From: Brevundimonas sp. UBA7506
GTDB taxonomy: Bacteria > Pseudomonadota > Alphaproteobacteria > Caulobacterales > Caulobacteraceae
Assembly (NCBI RefSeq): GCF_002479495.1
Contig: NZ_DLNQ01000005.1
Span: 319,095-383,094, forward strand
DNA: 64,000 nucleotides
Direction of reading: 5' to 3'
Both the position numbers and the translations under genes were made by a program. The notes beneath the pieces are model-generated. The model made no database searches. It was not told the origin of the DNA and was given only the letters and a program-made list of their open reading frames with translations. Positions 9,978 through 18,491 of this stretch are shown here, piece after piece. Position 1 is the stretch's first letter, and every line of letters starts with the position of its first letter.

Positions 9978-10562
9978 ATGAAACTGTTCGCTATCAGCGC
10001 TTTCGCCGTCGCTTCGCTGGCCGCCTCGTCGGCCCTGGCCCAGTCGCAAAGTCCGGCCAACCCCGGCCCGGTGATCCCGGGCGTCTGCGTCTATTTCAAC
10101 CAGCAGGCCCTGGCCCAGTCGACCGTCGGCCAAGCCGTTCAGGCCCGCATGGAGCAACTGGCGCAGGAAGTTCAGGGTGAGATCACCCCTTACGCCACGC
10201 AGTTGCAAACCGAGTATCAGGCCCTGCAGCAGGGCGCGACCACCATCCCGGCCGACCAACTGAACCAGCGTCGTCAGGCCCTGCAGCAGCGTGCTCAGGA
10301 AGCCCAGCAACTGGAGCAGACCCGCGACAACGAACTGCGCTACACCCTGGCCGAACAGCGCAAGAAGATCTCGGAAGCCATCGAGCCGATCCTGGTCGCC
10401 GTCTATCAAGAAAAGGGTTGCGGCATCCTGGTTGACCGCGAAAGCGTCTTCATCATGAACCCGGCCATGGACGTGACGCCGCTGGTCATCCAGCGCCTGA
10501 ACACGGCTCTGCCGACGGTCAGCTTCAACCGTATGCCGGTTCCGGCGCAGCCGCAGTCGTAA
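9978..10562 (+). CDS. skp: periplasmic OmpH/Skp-family chaperone
   Basis: Holds unfolded outer-membrane proteins on their way to BamA. The 194-residue product has a clear Sec signal peptide (MKLFAISAFAVASLAASSALA, cut before Q). The following alpha-helical arm is rich in Gln and Glu (about residues 50-125), as in the tentacles of Skp trimers. The C-terminal part returns to the core (YQEKGCGILVDRESVFIMNP). It is slightly longer than E. coli Skp (161 residues), with a Pro-rich tail. Position between bamA and lpxD is the canonical one. Confidence 0.92.
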   Translation: MKLFAISAFAVASLAASSALAQSQSPANPGPVIPGVCVYFNQQALAQSTVGQAVQARMEQLAQEVQGEITPYATQLQTEYQALQQGATTIPADQLNQRRQALQQRAQEAQQLEQTRDNELRYTLAEQRKKISEAIEPILVAVYQEKGCGILVDRESVFIMNPAMDVTPLVIQRLNTALPTVSFNRMPVPAQPQS

Positions 10563-10570
10563 GACGGGCC

Positions 10571-11590
10571 ATGCCCGATCCGAGGTTCTTTCAGACCCTG
10601 TCGCCCCTGACGGTCGCTGTCCTCGCCGAGCACATCGGCGGGGAGGTCATCCGGGGCGGCGAAGTCGTCATCTCGGCCGTTGCGCCCCTGTCCACAGCGG
10701 ACCGGGGCGCGATTGCGTTTCTGGGTGACCGCAAGTTCGCGGCCGCCTTGGCTGAAACGAAAGCCGGCTGCGTGATCGTGCCGGCATCGGCGGTCGAGCT
10801 GGCGCCCGCCGGCGCCGCCGTCATCGTCTCGGACGAGGCGCAGGCGAGCTGGGCGCGGGCTTCGGCCGTGCTGCACCGACCGATCCGCCTAGACCGGGCC
10901 ATCACCGCCGCCGAGGCCGCCGAGGACGACTCCGTGGTGATCGAGCCGGGCGTGGTGCTGGGCGAGGGGGTCCGCATCGGGCGCGGCACGCGTATCGGCG
11001 CCAACACCGTCGTCGGGCCGGGCGTCCAGATCGGCCGCGACTGCTTGATCAGCCCGGGCGTGACCATTGGTTTCGCTCTGCTGGGCGACCGGGTGAAGCT
11101 GTTGGCCGGCGCGCGGATCGGCGAATCGGGCTTCGGCGCCGCAGGGTCGAAGGCCGGTCCGGTGGACATTCCGCAGTTGGGCCGGGTCATCCTGCAGGAC
11201 GGGGTGACGGTCGGCGCCAACTCCTGCATCGACCGGGGCGCCTATGACGACACCGTCATCGGCGAGAACACCAAGATCGATAATCTGGTCATGATCGGCC
11301 ACAACTGCGTCATCGGGCGCAATAATCTGATGGCCGCACACACGGGCATCTCAGGCTCGGTCACGACCGGCGACAACTGCATCTTCGGCGGCCGGGCGGG
11401 CGTGGGCGACCACATCTCCATCGGCGAAGGCGCGCGCGTCGCGGCCGGCGGCGGCGTCCTGGCCGATATTCCGCCGGGAGAGATCTGGTCCGGCTATCCC
11501 GCCAAGCCGCTGCGCCAGTTCTTGCGCGAGACGGTGTGGCTGTCCAAACAGGCGTCCCAGAAGAAGGGCGCGAAGGAATCGAAAGAATGA
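10571..11590 (+). CDS. lpxD: UDP-3-O-(3-hydroxymyristoyl)glucosamine N-acyltransferase
   Basis: Adds the second acyl chain to UDP-acylglucosamine in lipid A synthesis. The 339-residue product has an N-terminal uridine-binding domain (residues about 1-100) and a left-handed beta-helix of hexapeptide repeats from about 115 to 300, such as VVIEPGVVLGEGVRIGRGTR. The catalytic His is in the MIGHNCVIGRNNLMAAHTGI stretch near residues 238-257. ATG 10571 lies eight bases after the skp stop. The stop overlaps the fabZ start (ATGA at 11587-11590). Confidence 0.96.
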   Translation: MPDPRFFQTLSPLTVAVLAEHIGGEVIRGGEVVISAVAPLSTADRGAIAFLGDRKFAAALAETKAGCVIVPASAVELAPAGAAVIVSDEAQASWARASAVLHRPIRLDRAITAAEAAEDDSVVIEPGVVLGEGVRIGRGTRIGANTVVGPGVQIGRDCLISPGVTIGFALLGDRVKLLAGARIGESGFGAAGSKAGPVDIPQLGRVILQDGVTVGANSCIDRGAYDDTVIGENTKIDNLVMIGHNCVIGRNNLMAAHTGISGSVTTGDNCIFGGRAGVGDHISIGEGARVAAGGGVLADIPPGEIWSGYPAKPLRQFLRETVWLSKQASQKKGAKESKE

Positions 11591-12051
11591 GCGAAGACAA
11601 CAAGATCGACTACGCCGAGGTGATGCGTCGCCTGCCGCACCGCTATCCCTTCCTGCTGGTCGACAAGGCCGAGGATTTCGTGGCGGCGACCTCGATCGTC
11701 GGCATCAAGAACGTCACGCACAACGAACCCTTCTTTCCGGGCCACTTCCCGATCGACCCGGTCATGCCCGGCGTCCTGATCGTCGAGGCCATGGCCCAGA
11801 CCGGCGCCCTGCTGATGTCCAAGTCGCTGGATGTGGCCGTGGCCGACAAGGTCATCATGTTCATGTCGATCGACGGCGTGCGCTTCCGCAAGCCCGCCCG
11901 TCCGGGCGACCAGTTGCGCATGGAGGTCAAGGTGATCCGCGCGCGCGGCGACGCCTACAAGTTCCGCGGCGAGACCTTCATCGACGGCAAGTTGGCCGCC
12001 GAGGCCGAGTTCATGGCCATGGTCGTCACCGTGGCGGAGCCCGCCCAGTGA
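11587..12051 (+). CDS. fabZ: 3-hydroxyacyl-[ACP] dehydratase FabZ
   Basis: Hot-dog fold enzyme that dehydrates 3-hydroxyacyl-ACP in fatty acid elongation, drawing on the same 3-hydroxyacyl pool that LpxA and LpxD use. The 154-residue product contains LPHRYPFLLVDKAEDF near residues 16-31, the catalytic His in EPFFPGHFPIDPVMPGVL near 50-67, and the catalytic Glu in IVEAMAQTGALL. A longer upstream reading in the same frame overlaps lpxD and is rejected. Overlaps with lpxD at the start and with lpxA at the end suggest coupled translation. Confidence 0.96.
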   Translation: MSEDNKIDYAEVMRRLPHRYPFLLVDKAEDFVAATSIVGIKNVTHNEPFFPGHFPIDPVMPGVLIVEAMAQTGALLMSKSLDVAVADKVIMFMSIDGVRFRKPARPGDQLRMEVKVIRARGDAYKFRGETFIDGKLAAEAEFMAMVVTVAEPAQ

Positions 12052-12836
12052 CCATCCACCCGACCGCCGTCATCGACGCCTCGGCCCAGATCGCCGACGG
12101 GGTCGTGATCGGCCCCTGGTGCGTCGTTGGCCCGGGTGTGACCCTGGCCGAGGGTGTCAAGCTGGTCAGCCATGTGGTGGTTCAGCAGGACACCAGTGTC
12201 GGCGCGCGGACGGTCATCCATCCCTTCGCCGTCATCGGCGGCGATCCTCAGCACAACGGCTACAAGGGCGAGCCAGTGCGGCTGGAGATCGGCTCCGATA
12301 ACGTCATCCGCGAGCACGCCACCTTCAATCGCGGCACGCCGCAGGGGACGGGCGTGACGCGCGTCGGCTCGAACGGCCTGTTCATGACCGGCGCCCACGT
12401 CGGCCACGACTGCGTCGTTGGCGACAATGTCGTCATGGCCAACAACGCCACCCTGGGCGGCCACGCCCAGGTCGGCGACAAGGTCTTCCTGGGCGGCCTG
12501 TGCGCCGTGCACCAGAACGGCCGGGTGGGGCAGGGCGCCATCGTCGGCGGTCTGGCCGCCGTGACGCGCGACGTCATCCCCTATGGCTCGGCCTGGGGCA
12601 ACCACGCCAGCCTGCACGGCCTCAACCTGATCGGGCTGAAGCGCAAGGGTTACGGCAAGGACGCCGTGCGTCGCCTGCTGGCCGCCTATCGCGACCTGTT
12701 CGAGGGCGAGGGCGTCTTCGCCGAGCGTCTGGACCGGGTCGAAACGACCTATGCCGACCTGCCCGAGATCATGGAGATCGTCGCCTTCATCCGCGACGGC
12801 GCCAAGCGGCCGCTCTGCCTGCCGGACGCGGAATGA
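12048..12836 (+). CDS. lpxA: UDP-N-acetylglucosamine O-acyltransferase
   Basis: First enzyme of lipid A synthesis; it moves a 3-hydroxyacyl chain from ACP to UDP-GlcNAc. The 262-residue product is a left-handed beta-helix of hexapeptide repeats (HPTAVIDASAQIADGVVIGP at the start). The catalytic His is in GLFMTGAHVGHDCVVGDN near residues 107-124. The C-terminal helical domain from about residue 195 binds ACP (GLKRKGYGKDAVRRLLAAY). It starts with GTG inside the fabZ stop (GTGA) and ends in an ATGA overlap with lpxI. Confidence 0.96.
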   Translation: MTIHPTAVIDASAQIADGVVIGPWCVVGPGVTLAEGVKLVSHVVVQQDTSVGARTVIHPFAVIGGDPQHNGYKGEPVRLEIGSDNVIREHATFNRGTPQGTGVTRVGSNGLFMTGAHVGHDCVVGDNVVMANNATLGGHAQVGDKVFLGGLCAVHQNGRVGQGAIVGGLAAVTRDVIPYGSAWGNHASLHGLNLIGLKRKGYGKDAVRRLLAAYRDLFEGEGVFAERLDRVETTYADLPEIMEIVAFIRDGAKRPLCLPDAE

Positions 12837-13684
12837 CAAGCCCGGAATCTGGGGCGCCCAAGCTGGCCCTGATCGCGGGTTCCGGTGATCTGCCTATCCG
12901 TATTGCGACGCGGTGCGAAGCCGAGGGGCGGGCGGTCTTCATCATCCGTCTGGCGGGCTTCGCCGACGAGCATCTGGTGCGCTGGCCGGGCGTAGAGTTC
13001 GGCATGGCCGAGATCGGCCGTATCCTGAAGGCGATGAAGGCCGAGGGTTGTGAGGCCGTCTGTTTCGCGGGCTATGTGAACCGGCCTGATTTCAAGACGC
13101 TGAAGCCGGATTTCAAGGGGGCGACCCTGCTGCCTGGCATCGTGGCGGCGGCCGCCAAGGGCGACGACGCCCTGTTGCGCAAGATCCTGTCGGTGTTCGA
13201 GGCCGAGGGATATGCGGTCGAGGGCGCCGACGACATTCTGGGCGGCGAGGCCTTGGCACCGGGCGCCTTGGGCGCGGTTACGCCGACAGGGGAGCAACTG
13301 CAGGACCTGAGGAAGGCGCTGCACGTCGCTGAAAAATCAGGTGAACTGGATATCGGTCAGGGCGCGGTCGTCTGCGACGGTCTGGTTCTCGCGGTCGAGG
13401 CGCAGGAGGGCACGGACGAGATGCTGCGCCGCGTCGCGGGTCTTCCCGCCGACCTGCGTGGCGCGCCCGGCGCGCTGAAGGGGGCGCTGGGCAAGGCGCC
13501 CAAGCCGATCCAGGACCTGCGGGTGGATATGCCGGTCATCGGGCCGCGCACGGTCGAGCTGGCGGCCGCCGCCGGGCTGGCCGGCATCGGCGGGTTCGCC
13601 GGGCGGTTGATCATCATCGACCATGAAGCCCTGGTCGAGGCGGCGGATCGGCTGGGCCTGTTCGTCTGGGGCGTGGAAAGATGA
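12833..13684 (+). CDS. lpxI: UDP-2,3-diacylglucosamine pyrophosphatase LpxI
   Basis: Hydrolyses UDP-2,3-diacylglucosamine to lipid X and UMP. LpxI (formerly DUF1009) replaces LpxH in many alphaproteobacteria and was characterised in Caulobacter crescentus. The 283-residue product starts with KLALIAGSGDLPIRIATRCE (residues 10-29) and has the C-terminal catalytic part with DMRVDMPVIG-like QDLRVDMPVIGPRTVELAA near 225-243. ATG 12833 sits in the lpxA stop. A longer reading that begins at 12500 is an artefact of overlap. The lpxA-lpxI-lpxB order supports the call. Confidence 0.95.
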   Translation: MTSPESGAPKLALIAGSGDLPIRIATRCEAEGRAVFIIRLAGFADEHLVRWPGVEFGMAEIGRILKAMKAEGCEAVCFAGYVNRPDFKTLKPDFKGATLLPGIVAAAAKGDDALLRKILSVFEAEGYAVEGADDILGGEALAPGALGAVTPTGEQLQDLRKALHVAEKSGELDIGQGAVVCDGLVLAVEAQEGTDEMLRRVAGLPADLRGAPGALKGALGKAPKPIQDLRVDMPVIGPRTVELAAAAGLAGIGGFAGRLIIIDHEALVEAADRLGLFVWGVER

Positions 13685-14847
13685 GCCGTCCGCTGAAGAT
13701 CATGCTGGTGGCCGCTGAGGCGTCCGGCGACGCCCTGGGCGCAGGTCTGGCGCAAGCGCTGAAGACGCGCCTGGGATCGGATGTCACCTTCGTTGGCGTC
13801 GGCGGGCCGAAGATGGCGGCCGAGGGCGTCGCCAGCCCGTTCGACATCGCTGAACTGTCCATCCTGGGCTGGATCGAGGGACTGAAGGCCTACGGTCTAG
13901 TCAAGCGCCGGGTGGCGGACACGATCGAACTGGCCAAGGCCGAGCGGCCCGACGCGGTCGTCCTGATCGACAGCTGGGGCTTCACTATCCGCGTGGCCAA
14001 GGCTCTGCGCGAGGTGCTGCCCGGCGTGCCGCTGATCAAGTATGTCGGACCACAGGTCTGGGCCTCGCGTCCGGGTCGGGCCAAGACCCTGGCCGCCAGC
14101 GTCGATCATCTGCTGTCGCTCTACAGCTTTGACGCGCCCTGGTTCGAGCGCGAGGGTCTGCCGACGACGGTCGTGGGGTCACAGGCCCTGCATGTCGACA
14201 TGGCTGGCGCCGACGGCGCCCGTTTCCGCGCCGCCCGTGGAATCGCCGCCGATGCGCCCTTGCTGCTGGTCCTGCCGGGCAGCCGACCCAGCGAGATCAC
14301 GCGGATGACGCCCGTCTTCGAGGCGACGGTGAAGCGCCTGAAGGCGGCGAACCCGTCGCTGGAGATCGCCGTGGTCGCCGCCGGCACCGTCGCCGCTGAT
14401 GTCGCGGGTCGTGTCGCCGCCTGGCCCTTCCGCGCCCATCTGGCGCCCGAAGCCGAAAAGTATGATGCGATGAAGGCGGCCAATGTCGCCCTGGCCACCA
14501 GCGGCACGGTCTCCACCGAACTGGCCCTGGCCGGTGCGCCCATGGTCATCGCCTACAAGATCGACGGCCTGTCCTATCTGCTGATGAAGAAGCTGGTGAC
14601 GGCCAAACACATCACCCTGTTCAACATCGCCGCCGACGAGCGCATCGCGCCCGAGTTCATCCAGAACGACGCCACTCCCGAGAAGTTGACCGAGGCGGTC
14701 GGGCGGCTGTTAGCCGACCCGCAGGCGGCGGCTGATCAGGCTGCGCGTCAGACGGCCGCGCTGGACCTGATGGGGCGGGGCGGACACGACCCGTCGGAAC
14801 TGGCGGCTGACGCCGTCCTGCGGGTGATTGCGGCTCGAAAGGGCTGA
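13681..14847 (+). CDS. lpxB: lipid-A-disaccharide synthase
   Basis: Joins UDP-diacylglucosamine and lipid X to form the beta-1,6 disaccharide of lipid A at the inner membrane face. The 388-residue product is a GT19-family GT-B glycosyltransferase. It has IMLVAAEASGDALGAGLAQAL at the N-terminus, KYVGPQVWASRPGRAKTLA near residues 120-138, LLVLPGSRPSEI near 196 and the nucleotide-binding region ATSGTVSTELALAGAPMVIAYK near 276-297. It starts in the lpxI stop codon and closes the envelope run. No terminator-like hairpin with a T-run is seen directly behind it. Confidence 0.96.
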   Translation: MSRPLKIMLVAAEASGDALGAGLAQALKTRLGSDVTFVGVGGPKMAAEGVASPFDIAELSILGWIEGLKAYGLVKRRVADTIELAKAERPDAVVLIDSWGFTIRVAKALREVLPGVPLIKYVGPQVWASRPGRAKTLAASVDHLLSLYSFDAPWFEREGLPTTVVGSQALHVDMAGADGARFRAARGIAADAPLLLVLPGSRPSEITRMTPVFEATVKRLKAANPSLEIAVVAAGTVAADVAGRVAAWPFRAHLAPEAEKYDAMKAANVALATSGTVSTELALAGAPMVIAYKIDGLSYLLMKKLVTAKHITLFNIAADERIAPEFIQNDATPEKLTEAVGRLLADPQAAADQAARQTAALDLMGRGGHDPSELAADAVLRVIAARKG

Positions 14848-14885
14848 AGGTGCAGACTGTAACGTCGGTGTGTGTGGTGGCTCAA

Positions 14886-14940
14886 AGCGCGTCCGCGTTC
14901 GACCCGTTGTGGACATTCCCGACGTCCGCGGTTGAGCTCC
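14886..14940. repeat. degenerate palindromic intergenic repeat, copy A
   Basis: GCGTCCGCGTTCGACCCGTT is followed by GTGGACATTCC, an imperfect inverted repeat of the form TCCGC-N-GACCC-N-GGACATT, then a second GACGTCCGCGG half. The same pattern recurs in other gaps of this window (15355, 21436, 21876, 22409, 24935). Confidence 0.45.
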
Positions 14941-14981
14941 GCTATCCCCTGATCTAGCCTCCCGGCAAAGCGGAGGCGCGC

Positions 14982-15313
14982 ATGAAGGTTCGATCGTTGA
15001 TTGCGGCGCTAGGATGTGCCCTGGCCGTCAGCGGCTGCGCATCTAGCGGGCAACTCGTCGGCACTGCGGCCGATGGCACGCCGGTCTATGGCAGGAGCTT
15101 CACCCCAACCGAACGTGATGGCGCCGTCACTCTGAACTGTGCCGTCGGTGATGATCGAAGCTAGCGGACTGTCGCATCGTCAGCGAGCGTCCAGAAGGCA
15201 AAGGCTTCGGTGCGATCGCGTTGGCCTCTGCTTCCAAGCCAGAAGCCCGCCTGAGAGGAAATTCCCGCGCGGGATCGCGCGTTGAATTCACGTTGCGCTT
15301 TCGCGAGGATTGA
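14982..15313 (+). pseudogene. frameshifted TonB_C-like lipoprotein
   Basis: The intact first frame (14982-15164) encodes 60 residues starting MKVRSLIAALGCALAVSGCA, a lipoprotein signal with lipobox VSGC (Cys19). It ends at a TAG just after GAVTLNCAVGDDRS. The reading continues one frame over, from 15167 to a TGA at 15311-15313, as DCRIVSERPEGKGFGAIALA and on to VEFTLRFRED. The joined text NCAVGDDRS-x-x-DCRIVSE, GFG and the final FTLRF match the C-terminal domain of TonB-like proteins. Restoring one base near 15162 gives a single protein of about 110 residues. It is therefore a one-base deletion in a small TonB_C-domain lipoprotein, or a sequencing error. No neighbour suggests a partner. Confidence 0.7.
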
Positions 15314-15354
15314 GCGCACGAACCATCCCTCCTAGCGTCCTTCCCCGGCCGCTA

Positions 15355-15390
15355 GGGCGAAAGACCGCTTTCCACCCTGAGCGGACTCCC
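15355..15390. repeat. degenerate palindromic intergenic repeat, copy B
   Basis: AGACCGCTTTCCACCCTGAG followed by CGGACTCCC resembles copy C read on the other strand (CAGCTTTCCACCCTTAGCTGACATCC). It lies between the broken lipoprotein gene and the small minus-strand gene ending at 15402. Confidence 0.45.
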
Positions 15391-15401
15391 AAGACGGCCG
15401 C

Positions 15402-15575
15402 TTAGCGCGTCATCCAGGGCTTGTTCGTGCCGGACTTTACCGTGATCGACTTGTCGCGCTGCAGGCCGCCCTTCTGGGGCGGGCCGGAGCGCGCTTTCAG
15501 GGCGGCCTGTTTCAGGCGCAGCGCCTTCTGGGCGGGGGTCTCGGCGGCGGGGGCGTCGTCTTTGTGGTCGCTCAT
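15402..15575 (-). CDS. small basic hypothetical protein
   Basis: A 57-residue product, starting MSDHKDDAPAAETPAQKALR and ending SGTNKPWMTR. It has an acidic start, then an Ala/Lys/Arg-rich helix (about residues 15-30), then a Gly/Lys-rich tail; there is no membrane segment or cysteine. GC-rich third positions support real coding. It lies downstream of gltA on the same strand, past the gltA terminator, so it probably has its own promoter in the 15576-15620 gap. I do not recognise a family with a known role. A nucleic-acid-binding or ribosome-associated role would fit the charge but is only a guess. Confidence 0.6.
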   Translation of the reverse strand: MSDHKDDAPAAETPAQKALRLKQAALKARSGPPQKGGLQRDKSITVKSGTNKPWMTR

Positions 15576-15620
15576 GTTGATTCCCTAGCATGGCGGAGCC
15601 GTTTCGGCGGCGTGGGGTGA

Positions 15621-15652
15621 ACAAAAAACGCCGGAGCTTTCGCCCCGGCGTT
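15621..15652 (-). terminator. intrinsic terminator of gltA
   Basis: Read on the minus strand, AACGCCGG (15652-15645) pairs with CCGGCGTT (15634-15627) and is followed by a T-run (15628-15623). It lies 57 bases after the gltA stop. Confidence 0.85.
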
Positions 15653-15708
15653 CTTCGTTTTTATTTGGCCGTGGTCAGAAGGCGCAGCCTTCTCGACCTG
15701 ACACGGCC

Positions 15709-17010
15709 TTAGCCGCGCTGTTCGATCGGCACGTAGTTGCGTTGCGTCGGGCCGGTGTAGAGCTGACGCGGGCGACCGATCTTCTGGGTCGGATCCGACA
15801 TCATTTCTTGCCACTGCGAGATCCAGCCCACGGTGCGCGCCAGGGCGAACAGGACGGTGAACATGGTGGTCGGGAAGCCCATCGCCGACAGGGTGATGCC
15901 CGAATAGAAATCGACGTTCGGGAACAGCTTGCGCGAGGTGAAGTATTCGTCCGACAGGGCGACGCGTTCCAGTTCCTTGGCGACCTGGAACAGCGGATCG
16001 TTTTCACGGCCGGTAGCCGCCAGCACTTCATAGGCCGACTGCTGCATGACCTTGGCGCGCGGATCGTAGTTCTTGTACACGCGGTGGCCGAAGCCCATCA
16101 GCTTGTACTTGCGGTCCTTAACGCCCTGGATGAACTCAGGAATGCGGTCCGGCGTACCGATTTCCTTGAGCATGTTCAGCGCTTCTTCGTTAGCGCCGCC
16201 GTGCGACGGGCCCCACAGGCAGGCGATGCCGGCGGCGATACAGGCGAACGGGTTGGCGCCCGACGAACCGGCCAGACGGACGGTCGAGGTCGAGGCGTTT
16301 TGCTCGTGGTCGGCGTGCAGGGTGAAGATGCGGTCCATGGCGCGGACCAGGGCCGGATCGACCACATAATCCTCGGCCGGAACGGCGAAGCACATGCGCA
16401 GGAAGTTCTCGGCGTACGACAGGTCGTTGCGCGGCGAGATGAAGGGCTGGCCGATGTGGTACTTGTAGGCGCGGGCGGCGATGGTCGGCATCTTGGCGAT
16501 CAGGCGGATGGCCGAGATGTCGCGCTGCACCGGATCATGGATGTCCAGGCTGTCGTGATAGAAGGCCGACAGGGCGCCGACAGTGCCGACCATGATCGAC
16601 ATGGGGTGGGCGTCGCGGCGGAAGCCTTCGAAGAAGCGGTCGAACTGGGCGTGCAGCATGGTGTGCCGCGTGACGCTCTGCTCGAACTTCTCGTACTGGG
16701 CGGCGGTCGGCAGTTCGCCGTGCAGCAGCAGGTGGCAGACTTCAATGAAGTTCGACTTCTCGGCCAGCTGGTCGATGGGATAGCCGCGGTGCAGCAGCAC
16801 GCCGGCGTCGCCGTCGATGTAGGTCAGAGCCGATTCGCACGAGGCCGTGGAGGTGAAGCCCGGGTCGAAGGTGAAGGCGCCGGTCGCGCCGTACAGCTTG
16901 CGGATGTCGATGACGTCCGGTCCGGTCGAGCCCGCGAGGACGGGAAGTTCGACGTTCTTGTCGCCGTAGGTGAAGGTCGCCGTGCCGGCGGGTTTCGCTT
17001 GTTCAGTCAT
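15709..17010 (-). CDS. gltA: citrate synthase
   Basis: Condenses oxaloacetate and acetyl-CoA, the entry step of the TCA cycle. The 433-residue product is the type II (NADH-sensitive) length. It has [11 protein letters not shown] near residue 115, [15 protein letters not shown] near 267-281 with a catalytic His, [19 protein letters not shown] near 307-325, and [14 protein letters not shown] near 366-379 with the catalytic Asp. ATG 17010 is preceded by an AAAAGGGGCC stretch. It is followed by an intrinsic terminator and preceded by gltX on the same strand after 65 bases. Confidence 0.97.
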   Translation of the reverse strand: MTEQAKPAGTATFTYGDKNVELPVLAGSTGPDVIDIRKLYGATGAFTFDPGFTSTASCESALTYIDGDAGVLLHRGYPIDQLAEKSNFIEVCHLLLHGELPTAAQYEKFEQSVTRHTMLHAQFDRFFEGFRRDAHPMSIMVGTVGALSAFYHDSLDIHDPVQRDISAIRLIAKMPTIAARAYKYHIGQPFISPRNDLSYAENFLRMCFAVPAEDYVVDPALVRAMDRIFTLHADHEQNASTSTVRLAGSSGANPFACIAAGIACLWGPSHGGANEEALNMLKEIGTPDRIPEFIQGVKDRKYKLMGFGHRVYKNYDPRAKVMQQSAYEVLAATGRENDPLFQVAKELERVALSDEYFTSRKLFPNVDFYSGITLSAMGFPTTMFTVLFALARTVGWISQWQEMMSDPTQKIGRPRQLYTGPTQRNYVPIEQRG

Positions 17011-17075
17011 CTAGGCCCCTTTTGTTTTCCTTCGACCGGGCGCGGGGAGGCGTCGGCCTGCGTGGTTATGGGTGT

Positions 17076-18491
17076 TCACTTAGTCTGTTGCAGCGCATCA
17101 TCCAAGCGCCCCAGACCTTCGTCGCGTCCCAGGGCTGCAAGAATCCGCGCGATGTCGGGCGACACCGAGCCGCCAGTCAAAGCGCCGCGCATGGAAGGGC
17201 CTATTTTTCCGAAGCCTACGCCCTCTTCCTCAGCAAAGACCTTAAGTTCGGCTTCGAGGGCGAAAACGTCCCAGCTCTGGAAAAGACGGAGCCGTTCACG
17301 GAGTCGTGAAATTCGCTCGCCGCCTTCGCCGCTTAGCAAACCACGGGTTTTCTCATCGAGGGCGAGCGGACGCTGCTTCAGCACGAACTCGGTCTGGGCG
17401 ACCAGTTCCACGACGGTCTTGGCGCGGTCCTTGACGAAGGGCATGGCGCGCAGCAGGCGGGCCTCATCATCGGGCTGCAGGGCGCGGCCGGCGGCCAGAT
17501 GGGCGTCCAGGGTCAGCTTGGCCAGACGGTCGTCCTCGGCCAAGCGGATCCAGTGGGCGTTGACGTGGGCCAGCTTGTCGAAGTCGAGGCGGGCGGGGGC
17601 CTTGCCGATGCCCGGAAGGTCGAACCACGCGATGGCCTGTTCGTCGCTGAACAGTTCGTGGTCACCGTGAGCCCAGCCCAGACGCGCCAGATAGTTGCGC
17701 ATGGCCTCGGGCAGGTAGCCCATCTCGGCGTATTCATGAACCGCCTGGGCGCCGTGGCGCTTGGACAGCTTGGCGCCGTCGGGACCGTGGATCAGCGGGA
17801 TGTGGGCGAAGGTCGGACGGGTCCAGCCCAGAGCGTCATAGATCAGGCTCTGGCGGGCGGCGTTGTTCAAGTGGTCGTCGCCGCGAATGACGTGGGTCAC
17901 GCCCATGTCGTGGTCGTCCACCACCACGGCCAGGTTGTAGGTCGGGGCGCCGTCCGAGCGAACGATGACCAGATCGTCCAGCGACGAGGATTCCCAGCGC
18001 ACACTGCCTTGCACTGCGTCATCAACCACGACGGCCTGGTCCAGCGGGCGGCGGAAGCGGATGGTGGAGGGCTTGGCCAGATCGTCGACGGTCGGCTCGC
18101 GGTCGCGCCAGGGCGAGACGAAGTCGCGGCCCTCGGCCTTGGCGGCGTCGCGCAGGGCGTTGGTTTCGTCGGCGGTCAGGAAGTCGCGATAGGCATGGCC
18201 CGAGGCCAGCAACTGCTCGGCGACCTCGCGGTGGCGGTCGGCGCGGGCGAACTGGAAGACCGGCTCTTCGTCGCCGAACAGCTCCAGCCAGGACAGGCCG
18301 TCGAAGATGGCCTTGACGGCGTCGTCGGTCGAACGCTCGCGGTCCGTGTCTTCGACGCGGATCAGGAATTTCCCGCCCCGGCTCCTGGCGTACAGCCAGT
18401 TGAATAACGCGGTTCTCGCCCCGCCGATATGCAGGTAGCCTGTGGGCGAGGGGGCGAAGCGGGTGACGATAGTCGAGGAAGGGGAGGTCAT
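17076..18491 (-). CDS. gltX: glutamyl-tRNA synthetase
   Basis: Charges tRNA with glutamate. The 471-residue product is a class I synthetase with the HIGH-type motif in [20 protein letters not shown] (HIGG at 21-24), a second block HIPLIHGPDGAKLSKRHGAQ with the KMSKS-like KLSKR near residue 240, and the C-terminal anticodon-binding helices. Its first 50 bases overlap the longest reading of the divergent comEC gene, so the two promoters must lie inside each other's coding or leader sequence. Alphaproteobacteria often carry two gltX genes; which duty this one has cannot be told here. Confidence 0.96.
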   Translation of the reverse strand: MTSPSSTIVTRFAPSPTGYLHIGGARTALFNWLYARSRGGKFLIRVEDTDRERSTDDAVKAIFDGLSWLELFGDEEPVFQFARADRHREVAEQLLASGHAYRDFLTADETNALRDAAKAEGRDFVSPWRDREPTVDDLAKPSTIRFRRPLDQAVVVDDAVQGSVRWESSSLDDLVIVRSDGAPTYNLAVVVDDHDMGVTHVIRGDDHLNNAARQSLIYDALGWTRPTFAHIPLIHGPDGAKLSKRHGAQAVHEYAEMGYLPEAMRNYLARLGWAHGDHELFSDEQAIAWFDLPGIGKAPARLDFDKLAHVNAHWIRLAEDDRLAKLTLDAHLAAGRALQPDDEARLLRAMPFVKDRAKTVVELVAQTEFVLKQRPLALDEKTRGLLSGEGGERISRLRERLRLFQSWDVFALEAELKVFAEEEGVGFGKIGPSMRGALTGGSVSPDIARILAALGRDEGLGRLDDALQQTK

